Part shown: positions 23,668 to 33,593 of the stretch, in pieces
How the letters are laid out: each line of letters starts with the position of its first letter
Position numbering within the stretch: position 1 is the stretch's first letter
NCBI GenBank assembly: GCA_021029095.1
Contig: JAJOHG010000017.1
Coordinates: forward strand, 496,001 to 560,000
Reading direction: 5' to 3'
DNA length: 64,000 bases
Origin: Phellopilus nigrolimitatus
Lineage: Eukaryota > Basidiomycota > Agaricomycetes > Hymenochaetales > Hymenochaetaceae
The notes under the pieces: generated by a model
Database searches by the model: none
Seen by the model: the letters and a program-made list of their open reading frames with translations, nothing else
Told to the model about the DNA's origin: nothing
Position numbers and translations under genes: made by a program

Positions 23668-25681
23668 AGCGAAACAAGTGGGGTCTAAGGTGTTGCTTGA
23701 GTCCAAGTCACTGTCGCTATCTTAAACCTGCCTGCTGCTACTAGTGGAAAACCGACTAAGACTTAATGCGAGCTGACATGGACGCAACTTAAAACCAAAG
23801 GGCAACTGGACTAAGTTCCGCCCAAAGTTTCACGTGCAATCGGGGTAAATAATACGTGTTATTTACATACAATGATACATACGCGTTTTCAAATTCTGGC
23901 AGTCGCTCGTAGAGCGCTCAACACGAGTCTAAAAACACAACAAATGGCTACAATGTTATGTGTTCAACCTCAACCCAATCTCTCATCTGCCTCCTCCCAT
24001 CGGGCTCATGAAGCGAGAACTTTCTATTTCTCTGTCACCGCAGCTTCGTTTGGATGGCGCGGTCTCATCTAAGTCGGTGTCTGAATCGCCCATGCCTATT
24101 ACGCCTCGTTCGGTCTCTCCCGTGATCAAACTATCTGCGAGTCCAGAGCGGCCACGCCGTCTGCGCCGGATCGTCGAGGTGGTGGTACCACCCGTACCTC
24201 ATTGGCTTCGCTCTGCAGATGATACTCGTTTAGCTTCGCTCAGAAAGGAGCAATCGGCATCCATCAAGCCCGTCCCAGAAGCAATAGGGCCTTTAAGGAT
24301 GAAGATGTTACTCTACCCTCAAGAGGGAACGAGAAGGCGGATCCGATAGTTGTTGAACAGGTCGACGAGGCAGAAGTCGCGGCTCTAATGGCTAAGATAA
24401 AGAATGTAAGGCATTCATTCGCATATCTTGACTCTTATTAACTAATATCATCTGTATAGACCAAAGTGAAGAAAGAGAAGGGCAAAAAGGAACTACCCTG
24501 CCTTCCCGATGACACTGTATATGCCATCATCAAGCAAATGGGACTCCTCCAGTGTGCAGTTACCTTAGAAGATTTGTCCCTGCTCCATACACCTGTCAAC
24601 CGCAAATTCCTCTCGGACGTATACGGTGGCGGACAACAGCTAACGTTCCCAGAACCGCGCAAGGAGAAGGTCGCTGAGCACGGGATTACCGCGTTCATGT
24701 GCTTGAATCTCGCTTACAATCCGCTCGCAGCGCAGATGCCCGGTGCTCCCGGATTGTTCTTCGGTTGTACGCGGATGGAAAACAAAGGATGGAAGGACAA
24801 GAGGGACCGACGAGTGTATAAGTGCATCAATCGCATTGGCGCCAATCAATGGTTGTATCTGGGCGACTACGAATTGGTAAGCGGACGGGAGCTGACATCC
24901 GATGAGTGGAGATCACAACCTCGGATCGTACGTTACTGCATGTACCAAACCGAGTTACGAGCCAATTTCTGACATACTAGTAGTGTCGGAGGACGTGGGC
25001 GACTGGCCTTGCGACCACAGAATGGGGCCGATTCACGCGGGCGTATATACGCCTGCGACGTAACCTCACGGATGATGAACAAGTATCTCCCGAAGCCATT
25101 GAAGAGTTGGAGAAGAAGATGAAGACGCAGCCTCGTTTGGAGGATGTTACTGCAGATGAGATCGAGCGTGCATTTGCTGTTGGACATATGGTATGTTTCA
25201 ATTGCCATTCAAGCCATATTTACATGCATGGTGAAGCGTCTTGTACCAGCTTATTTCAGTTTCTGAGATGCAATGCGTCTACTACGACGAGAACTTCCAG
25301 CGCGAACTCGTTGAGAAGTTCCGCACATGGGTACCACCTTCGCCAAAGAAAAAAGGAGAAGCTGGTGGTAAACGCAAGCGGAACTCGAAGGACGAAGGAG
25401 GTGCTAGGAGAAAAAGGGCTACGAAGAAACCGAAGCCTGAGAGCGATATGGAAGAAGCTCAGTCTGCACGAGATCTACCGCCTAAGAACGTGAGGCCGCG
25501 TCGCACGGCGCCGGAAGTCCCTGAGAGCGACATAGAATCCGAGACGGATGATGAAGCGATGGACATTGACGATTTGAGTGCGATACGAGACGATGAAGAG
25601 GGCGGCGAGGCTGCCCCCTTAAAGGTTTATGCGGCGAGGGGAACGAGGAGCCGTCCAGCCAAGGAAGTCAAATATTTCTAA
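23668..25681 (+). repeat. Inverted segmental duplication, copy 1
   Basis: This ~2.0-kb block matches, in opposite orientation, the sequence from about 45300 down to 43236. Homology starts at GACTAGCGAAACAAGTGGGG, runs through promoter sequence with small indels and then through the whole DUF6697-like gene, including intron positions. It stops at the gene's stop codon, since the downstream sequences are unrelated. On the other copy, the upstream edge lies within a few bases of the ALDH start codon. Confidence 0.9.
24008..25681 (+). CDS. DUF6697-like basidiomycete protein, copy 1, frame-disrupted
   Basis: The start is the MKRELSISLSP ATG at 24008; upstream frames lack an ATG that fits. Four exons correspond to those of the copy at 43236-44900. 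Exon 1 has one base fewer than copy 2 near 24294. Read literally, the frame then ends at 24349, while the downstream exons stay conserved in the original frame (KGKKELPCLPDDTVYAI, GLFFGCTRMENKGWKDK, NQWLYLGDYEL, DEWRSQPRI). Introns are canonical here, with GTAAGG at 24406. Exon 3 (TGT CGG AGG ACG TGG) reads in frame, unlike copy 2. The C-terminus is basic then acidic (SDIESETDDEAMDIDD). The DUF6697 assignment rests on the FGCTRMENKG...WLYLGDY...EWRSQ pattern and is tentative. It is a pseudogene unless the indel is an assembly error. Confidence 0.7.
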
Positions 25682-25955
25682 TATCGTTGCCTTACATTCT
25701 CTCTTTCTCATTTCCGGTGTTTGATTTTCCTCGCTTTTTTATTGCCGTCTGTAAATTACTAGTCTGATTTGAATAGTGCATATTTTGCACAAGGTATTTT
25801 AATGATATCTGAGTCTTGAGACTTCGGCAGGATTTAGCGGGAGATGCCACGGGACCGGGTACTCCAGCGCGTGTTAACCGGTGCGCGTGAGCGCGTCTGG
25901 CGTTGCCTTGACTGAGCTGTCTTGCTGACGTCCATCGCCCCAAGTACCATTCGTC

Positions 25956-28043
25956 ATGCCTCACCCAGTCGAAGAGCTAACATCACCTTCAAGCTGGGCT
26001 CTTGTAAGACTCGTCTTTGAAATCTAGATAATATTATTCTCTAGACTAAATAACTGAGATACTTAGGTCGAAGACAAGTTCTCGCCGTTCGCAAAGGAAA
26101 CCCTCGCGAAGGTCATCGCATTTGTGATCGTGCGTTCTTCGTATCCTCTTGTACAAGCTATTACCACAACAAAGATCTATATGTGCTCTTAGGATGAATG
26201 TCTGCCTGCGTCGAAAATCGCACATGCCCAGCTTCCGGCCGACCCAGTGAAGCGCTGGAACACCGTCCTCCCTGTGGTCGAGGAGCTCAAGACCAAGGCT
26301 AAGAGGCAGGGGTTATGGAACCTCTTCCTCAGCAAGGCCCATTATCCCGCGTTCGGCGTGCCGCTGACTAACCTCGAAGTGAGCGTATTTTCTAGCCTGC
26401 CTCTACATACATGGAAGTTAACGAGTGAATGTGGTTTTAGTATGCTGTCATGGCTGAGATCTTAGGACGAGGCGGACAGATTGCCCAGGAGGCAATGAAT
26501 TGTTCCGCACCAGATACTGGTAACATGGGTACGCACTTCGAAAGGGGGACGTATCTGATGAAAGGTTTGGGCTCATAAGGCACATGTAGAGGTACTTGCG
26601 CGCTATGGTTCTCCCGAGCAACAAAAGAAGTGGCTCGTCCCTTTGCTGAATGGCGAGATTCGTTCTGCGTTCGCGATGACTGAGCGCTTCGGTGAGGCTT
26701 CAAGTGCCTCATGAATGTTTATTTATACTGATACTTCAACTTATCCAGTCGCCTCTTCGGACGCCACCAACATACGCACGTCCATCCGGCGAGAGGGTGA
26801 TGAAATCGTCATCAATGGGCACAAATGGTCTGCCAGTTTCTTTTTTTAAACATCATAAACATACTCCTAATTACAGTAAACACGTGCAAAGGTACATCAG
26901 CGGTGCCGGTGACCCGCGCACAAAGCTGCACCTCGTCATGGGTAAGAGCGATGCGGCCAACCAAAATACACATGCACAACAGAGCATCGTGATCGTGCCG
27001 GCCGACGCGCCGGGAGTCACTGTCGTCCGCCCGATGCGAGTGTTCGGGTATGACGATGCGCCAGAGGGGCACTGCGAAGTGATTTACGAGAACGTGCGCG
27101 TCCCGTTGGACAACATCGTTTACGGATGGGGAAAGGGCTTCGAGGTACGGATCTGTTTACTTGAAAAAGGATGGCGTGCTTCAATATTGTTTAGATTATT
27201 CAAGGTCGTCTGGGGTACGGACAGATTCTGCCTTCTGATTGTAATCGTTTAATCATTTGACTTACCTTACTGCTAGGCCGGGAAGAATTCACCATTGCAT
27301 GCGCTGCATCGGCGTCGCACAAAGGGCCCTAGACACCATGATCCAGCGCGTCACGGATCCGAGCAGGAAAACATTTGGGAAGTACCTTTACGAGCATGGT
27401 ATGTACTAACCAGGATTTTTCTTGAAGAACGTTATTAAAGCCGTCACGAATGAACTAATCAAGTCTTTTTGAAGGCACCGTCGTCTCTGATATCGCAAAA
27501 TCACGTGCTGAAATTGAAAGCGCTCGACTGCTCGTACTTAGCGCGGCTCTGCAGGCAGGTTTCTCTTCCTGATGTAGGAACTCGCAGATCTTACACGTTT
27601 CTGTAGATTGATAGGGTCAAGGCTAAGGGCGCTTTGAAGGAAATTGGCATCGCTAAAGTACATCCCTCCTTTTTTGATAAGTTGCATTAACAAAATGGTT
27701 CCATATTCCAGTTTATCGTCCCCTCCATGGCGCTCCAAGTCGTGGACCGGGCGATTCAGGCGTTCGGCGCGGAGGGTGTCAGCCAGGACCAGGATTTAGC
27801 ACAGGCATGGGCAGGACTCCGGACGCTCCGCCTGGCTGACGTTAGTCCTCTGCTATTCTTTACAAGTCTGCCTTCTTACTGATGAGAGGTATATTGTTTC
27901 GACAGGGTCCTGATGAGGTGCACATTCAACAGATCGGTCAGCGCGAGCTGAAGCGCGCACCCGGGCTTGCAAGGCAGGCTGCAGAAATCAAGAAGAGGGA
28001 GGCGGAGTTGATGAAGAGACATGGTGTAAAAGCACACCTGTGA
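25956..28043 (+). CDS. Acyl-CoA dehydrogenase (ACAD10/11-like)
   Basis: An FAD-dependent enzyme for alpha,beta-dehydrogenation of acyl-CoA, probably peroxisomal or mitochondrial. ATG at 25956 ([14 protein letters not shown]). The N-terminal helical domain covers [26 protein letters not shown] sequence and [30 protein letters not shown]. The central beta domain has the signature [16 protein letters not shown] and [13 protein letters not shown]. The C-terminal domain has [54 protein letters not shown] and a basic end. Roughly ten exons join in frame; stop TGA at 28041-28043. The length (about 430 residues) fits a stand-alone ACAD11-type dehydrogenase without the phosphotransferase domain of the animal protein. 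There is no clear C-terminal SKL peroxisomal signal (ends KAHL). Confidence 0.92.
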
Positions 28044-28746
28044 TTGTGATGCTTTTATAAGACCGTCTGAAGCGCTTTGTCTGTGTCCAGCTCTCTGGCT
28101 CGCTATGAACATCATATTTGTATAACAACCGTGGATCTATCTTGGTATCGCAATCTTAACGCTGTGTTTTCATCATGTGTACGAGTTACCCAACCGGAAA
28201 ATTTCCCCGAGGAAAACAAGGATTTTTAACGTCTTACATTCAACTTCAGAGGCTTCGTATTGGTCGGGGGCAGGCTTGCATATACAGTGCGATGACTCGC
28301 CGTCTTTACTATCCATATTCTTGCGCTTTTTCGAATAAGCCCGGTTCTGTTGCTTTTAAACGGAGAATTGAAACTAAGAAACGGCTATGAGCGATGAAGG
28401 TCCGAAAACTATGACCGGTTTCTATACCATCCATCCTCTGCTATTCGATCTCACACCCTTGTACCAATGCTCATCATTAAATTAGCCTTGCATCCCGTTT
28501 CAAAAAAGAAATAAGCTCTGTACGAAGCCACGAAACCAGTAGTCGAAAATGTAAATGTACTTTCAATAATGACAAAGATGCAGTATCGGTTTATCGGGTT
28601 TAAGAAACGCTCTACGATCGTGTTCACGCTGGTAGTTCAGCTTGGAGGAGCTGCGTCGGTGTCAACAAGAACAAACAAGTGACGGACGCCGAAAACATCC
28701 ACGTCCTGCGTAACCGTAGGCTGCCATATACGACCAGCCGACAGCA
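28044..28746. other. Intergenic region, no supported gene
   Basis: About 700 bp between ACAD and the Pab2-like gene. It is AT-rich with no recognisable coding or RNA feature; the last ~100 bp are promoter and leader. Confidence 0.45.
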
Positions 28747-29704
28747 ATGGCAGATGAGACAGGCACGAATCCGACGCTCGACAGCGTGGACACCGACTTA
28801 GCCGCTGACGATGCCGACGCCGAGGTCAGCCAGTCTTTTCCTTTGACAAGAATGCAACGGAGTTCTGACGCCTCTTGCACATTTGTTTCTGCTCTCGATT
28901 TACTGCTTATGCGCGCATTACGGGAATCTTACAGGAGATCCTCGCCATGAAGACGCGTCTGGAGGAGATCGAAAAAGAGGCAGCGGCGCTACGGGAAATG
29001 CGGGAGGCGCAGGAGCGGGAAGCGAAGGCCATAGCTGCCGTAGCCGCACCAACCGACCCAGACGCGATGGAGACGGAAGACGACCGGCAGGCGGCGGATG
29101 AAAGAAGTATTTATGTTGGTAACGTGAGTGCATATTCTTTTGTATGTTGGATGAAGCAGGGCGCTCAATGACTTCTGTGAACAGGTCGACTATAGCGCCT
29201 CTCCCGAGGAGATCCAGGCACACTTCCAGGCGTGCGGGACAATAAATCGAGTTACGATCCTTTGCGACAAGTTTACAGGCCATCCCAAAGGGTGAGTCAT
29301 GAAACTTTTTTGATTTTTCTTCTAAAGCTGATATTCATCACCTACTATTAGCTTTGCATACGTGGAATTTGCCGATCCAGCGTTCGTAGAGACAGCTATG
29401 TCGCTTAACGAGTCGTTATTCAAAGGACGTTTGATTAAGGTTAGCCTGCTTTGTATTTCCTTACTTCTTAATTTGTTAAGAGTTGCTTGTGCAGGTCACT
29501 CCTAAACGCACAAACATCCCTGGTTTCGGCAGGGGACGAGGTCGTGGTGGTTTCCGTGGATCGTACAGGGGAGGAGGTCGAGGCGGAGGGTTTGGCTACC
29601 AGCCATACCGTGCCCGGGGCAGGTAAATACTCTAGCTTATTGGTTTGTTTTGCCAATGCTGAACGAACATGTGCAGAGGGAGAGGACGTGGTTTCTACAG
29701 CTAG
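28747..29704 (+). CDS. PAB2: Nuclear poly(A)-binding protein, Pab2/PABPN1 type
   Basis: Binds nascent poly(A) tails in the nucleus and works with the exosome and polyadenylation machinery. ATG at 28747. An acidic N-terminus (LAADDADAE) is spliced to a coiled coil ([22 protein letters not shown]), then the [24 protein letters not shown] with RNP2 (IYVGNV) and RNP1 (GFAYVEF), and [14 protein letters not shown]. The C-terminus is RGG-rich ([11 protein letters not shown]), typical of arginine methylation targets. The final short exon reads GRGRGFYS and ends TAG at 29702-29704. Domain order acidic, coiled coil, RRM, RGG is diagnostic for this family. Five or six exons. Confidence 0.93.
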
Positions 29705-30127
29705 ACGGACATTTATTTAAACAACAGCTTTCGCTTTGTTTTGCTCTCACTCTTCTCGTTATTTTATGTAGTCCGCTGTGATGCGCGCTGTAGTACCTAA
29801 AAGAATATTCGTGTTCAAGCTCTCGGCATTTTTATTTTATTTTGCAACGTTGCATATACAATTGACTGGCCCGACGATCACACCAATGAGATGTATGGTA
29901 GGTTGCGTGAGAACAGTTGTGTCGCCAAATTTCTCCGGAATCAGCTTCAAGATTTATTGATGGTGAATAGCATGCGCTTTTTAACAAGAATCGCCTACTC
30001 ACAGGCGCCTATAACTACAGCAAGAAAGACAACAGAACTCCGCCGATGCATGTGTCAAACCGTCATCGCTCGGAGATACACGCGCGGCAAGAATCGTCGA
30101 GACAATGAATGTAATCTCTATGCGAAG
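29705..30127. other. Convergent intergenic region
   Basis: About 420 bp between the 3' ends of the Pab2-like gene (+) and the SmF gene (-). No gene seen. Confidence 0.5.
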
Positions 30128-30640
30128 CTACTCAGCAGGATCATCGAGTGCCTCCCTGTAAAAACGCCAAAAGCATGAAGTCAGCACGAGAAGGGACCAA
30201 AAGATAAATGAAACACTTATAATATACAGGACGTTATTACACCTGTAATACAGCGTCAGCATACGCGATCGTACAGCGCATCTAGCTTGAATACTCACCG
30301 GATGAAGACCTCGCCCAATGCACCGTTTGATTTCCCGTCCTGGAACTCTTCAGTGTTCGCCAACTACTCGCGCGGGCACAGAGAAAAAGACACATTCGGC
30401 TCAGCTCATTAAATCACCACGCGGTAAATTGACAGGCATACCTGGAGGTTCATGTACCCATCGGTGCTGACGAGGAAACCCCTGTACTCGAGTCCCCACT
30501 TGAGCCGGACGTACACCGACTTGCCAGTAAGCTCCTGCAGGAAGGGCTTCGGGTTCGTGGGGGTGACCTGTGCGAGTATCGTCAAATAAGCGTGGGTTCA
30601 GTGGACCATGCACGCAAATGTGAGAACATACTGCCGACAT
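30128..30640 (-). CDS. SMF1: Small nuclear ribonucleoprotein SmF
   Basis: A core Sm-ring protein of U1, U2, U4 and U5 snRNPs. The gene is split into five tiny exons and gives no long open frame. Exon 1 is 30640-30632 (MSA). Exon 2 is 30567-30442: [20 protein letters not shown] then [20 protein letters not shown], the Sm1 motif with the SmF hallmark KWG.EY.G.LVS.DGYMN. Exon 3 is 30363-30299 ([20 protein letters not shown]) and a short exon from 30242 begins CNNVL. The last exon is 30155-30128, with TAG at 30128-30130 and an acidic end (EALDDPAE). The last join is unresolved. Donor GTGTTT after VLYII is off by one base; donor GTATAT after VL is in frame but removes the YIR strand. Divergent from DR1. 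Confidence 0.88.
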
Positions 30641-30821
30641 GCTGCCGATTTTTTTAGATGGGAGGAGGTAAAGCACCGCGCGACGACAAGCTGAACCCGC
30701 GCGTACTCGAACCGCCGGAAAAGGCTATTTTACGTAACGTATCGCGTCGAGTTCCCTAAATGAACCATCAGCCGTCGCCAAGCACTTGCATACTGTATAT
30801 CCCCTCCCCCGACCCATTACC

Positions 30822-31538
30822 ATGTCCGACCGCGAAGGCGCAAGCGGTGCGGCAGCCGTCGACGACGAGCTCTCACTGCCCAAGGCGACTGTCGCAAAGA
30901 TGATCAGCGGTGCGTACGACGCCCTTTCCTTGCGTCCCATTGCTGCGGCGCGTCCAGTGTGAATCGCCATGCCTTGCTGACGTCCTGCCCTCATTTCGGA
31001 AAGCTAGAGCTTCTGCCGAATGATGTGACGTGTGCGAAGGAGACGCGCGACCTCGTTATCGAGTGCTGTGTCGGTGCGTTCGTTGTGTTTGCGGGGTTGC
31101 GCCGCTTATCCAATGCATACCGCCTGCTGGTGTCCCCAGAGTTCATTCACTTGATATCGTCCGAGGCGAACGAGATATGCGAGCAGGAGTCGAAGAAGAC
31201 GATAGCCCCAGAGCACATCATCACTGCGCTCAAGGTCAGCACTACTAAGTTGCACTTTGTGACTCGTCTATTGATCTAAGGTGGTGTAGAGACTTGGCTT
31301 CGAGGACTTCACTACGGAGGTCGAAGACGTGCTGAAGGACCACAAGAAGCTGGTCAAGGTGCGTCGGCGCACGTCCTTCCTGCTGCCACTGCATAAGCTC
31401 TGACTGGTGGCTCGGCAGGATCGAGAAAAGAAAGTCTCGAAGTTCGAGCAGTCTGGGCTCACGGAGGAACAGCTGCAGGCGCAGCAAGAGGCTCTCTTCG
31501 CTGCTAGTCGCGCCCGCTTTGATGCCAGCAAGACATGA
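30822..31538 (+). CDS. Negative cofactor 2 subunit beta (Dr1), histone-fold
   Basis: NC2-beta pairs with NC2-alpha (DRAP1) through histone folds, binds TBP on promoters and controls TFIIA/TFIIB entry. ATG at 30822 (MSDREGASGAAAVDDELSLP). The histone fold reads LPKATVAKMISELLPNDVTC, RDLVIECCVEFIHLISSEAN and TIAPEHIITALKRLGFEDF, followed by VEDVLKDHKKLVKDREKK, a Gln/Ala-rich helix and stop TGA at 31536-31538. Five exons; for example AGC G|GTGCGT joins AG|AG CTT CTG to give ISELLP. The Gln/Ala-rich tail has a repressor role in animal Dr1. The gene converges on the pfkB kinase gene. Confidence 0.93.
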
Positions 31539-31641
31539 CTCTTGGCCGTATCCTGTGGCGTATTTCGAGTACTCGTTGCTGACCTGTTTCTCGATCACCG
31601 TCCCCTCCCCTCCACTGTATCCGCTGTCTGGAATCTTAATG

Positions 31642-33310
31642 TTATTCGGTCTTGATGTTAGCATACTCGAATGCATGTATTTGTAGCATTGTCTGTCTGA
31701 TGCGAATATGACAGTCGTTAAATAATGTTCTGCTTAATCGACCTATGTAATTCAAACTATAGCTTCTATGATGGGATGCTAAGGGGCAGCATGTCGAGCT
31801 TTCAGGTCCTTGAGTCTTCGGTAAGGATCGTCCCCAGTTCCACTCTTCCGCTCCTTCATCTGCGCTCTTCGTTATCCTCGGAAGACTGAGCTGTTCAATA
31901 GTAAAAGAGGCGGAGACCGCTGCGTAAAAGACGGCTGTCCTCATAAAGTTCGAGGTCAGTACTTTGAAAAAAAAAAGGGGGGAATCCCCGAGTACATAAA
32001 GCATTAATACTGCCCACCTTCAAATACATCGCCCTCGGCAAGCGACAGGCCGGCAGAGAGCCCGCCTAAGAAGCTATTCCCGGCACCTAAAAATACGGCC
32101 AGGCATGGTACCATCACTGAGGTTAACACGAAATCGCGGGTCTAGGTAATTCAAATAGCTTGCCCGTTACGTCGACGACCTTCTCGCTGTGCGCGTCCGT
32201 CCAGAACGCGTCTATCCAGCGCCCGGAGCGCGCGCGGCTCGCGACGTATGCGCCGAGCGAGCCACTGCGTATGATGACATGTCCCTTCCCGTCCGGCCCG
32301 ACGCCAAGCTCGAGGAAGCGCATGCAGGCCTCCTCGATGGACGCTTTCGAAGGCGGCTGGGGCATAGATAAAAGGGACAATGCCTCATCTGAGTTCGGGC
32401 TGGAAGAAGAAGCATTGAGAACAAATGAGCCTGTATATCCGCTATGACACGGACCTTAGGATGTCGACGTGCGGCATTATTTCTCTGAGAGCCGGAAGCT
32501 CCTCCGGGACACACCTGTCCTTTTGGAGCGTCAGAATGGCACGGCCCGCATGACATAAGTGTCGAGAATCCCGAGAAGAAAAAAAGCCAAATCAATTGAT
32601 ACCAACTGGAATAGGCTCGTAAATCGTGACCGGCTTCCAACTAGGCACGGCCAGCGCCTCGGAGATGATGGAACGCGCGCGCGAAGGCGAGCATATAAAG
32701 TGAAGATTTGCAGCCCTGTCTAGGGCGTGCCGTGAAGGTCGCGCGGCGTCAGCCTTCGTCTCGGGGTCAGGTAGCTGAATCTGCAAAAGCCAATCTTCAG
32801 CTTCTGCAATTGAGTAGGCCAAGAAATGATAAAGGAAAAAGGGACGGGGGGCGCACCCTCTATTATCTCCTCGGTAGATGTTGACCGCGCGCGTGGTGAC
32901 GCGCTGCGGGTCGTCTCGGAAAAGCCACATGTCCTCGCCGAAGGCCGCGAGAGACGCCTGTATTTCGGGGGGGAAGTCGCCCCCGCGGTCGACGATCATG
33001 CCGATCCTGTTAGGAGGCAGCCTACCGTCGGGACGTCCACACCAAAAAGCGTTGATTTGCGTTGAGCGACTTCCACTTCTGCCGCAGGTACGATGCTCGC
33101 TTACCAAATTCGCGCGCCGAGGGCAGCGTAGGTGCCCCCTCCTCCGATCTGCATGAATAAAGTGAAAACTCGGTGATGTATTGTTGGCACGACGCTCACC
33201 TGGGGCTCGAGAACCTTTCCGGATTTGTTGCCGTGTTCATCGAGGTAGTCAAACTCGTCGATGATAAACATGCCAAGCGTAACGAAATGACATGTTGATG
33301 CAGACGCCAT
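31642..33310 (-). CDS. pfkB-family carbohydrate kinase, Mak32-like
   Basis: A ribokinase-fold sugar or nucleoside kinase of the Mak32 subgroup; the substrate is unknown. ATG at 33308-33310 (MASASTCHFVTLGMFIIDEF). Features in order: GGGGTYAALGARIW substrate loop, GMIVDRGGDFPPEI, RAVNIYRGDNRG, FSYLTPRRRLTPRDL, HVDILSPNAEEALSLL, and the ATP/anion-hole motif VDVTGAGNSFLGGLSAG. The intron inside this last motif has a GC donor (GCAAGC at 32163-32158), because no GT donor gives the right phase. After VSASFTIEQLSLPRI the uninterrupted frame continues to 31642. One base of shift near 31830 would instead give DDPYRRLKDLKARH and a stop near 31790, which resembles the usual C-terminus. The end point is therefore uncertain. 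Confidence 0.85.
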
Positions 33311-33593
33311 TGGTGGCCTGTATAGAGAACTTGTTTGTACAGGCTAAATTTTATAGGCCCGCGAGGATATCAGAATCTTAAAGAATGACGTCCAACGTAG
33401 CTGAAGGACAATCGCGTCGATCATCTATGTGCGTCCAAGTTTGGTAGGGCGCTTTGCCGAGCACACGGACCGTGCCGACGCGTCAATTAGTGGGAACTTC
33501 CGACTCGGTCGCGTCCTCCTTGCCGTTGACCACCAAAGTGTGCTCTCGGACGAAATTGACGTCTGCATTCCTTGTCTTTGCCCAAACTCTCAG

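Noticed and set aside
23950..24072. MATMLCVQPQPN start upstream of DUF6697-like copy 1
   Set aside because: This frame stops at 24072 and is not used by the conserved protein. The frame with MKRELSISLSP continues the homologous coding sequence in both copies. It could still act as an upstream ORF.
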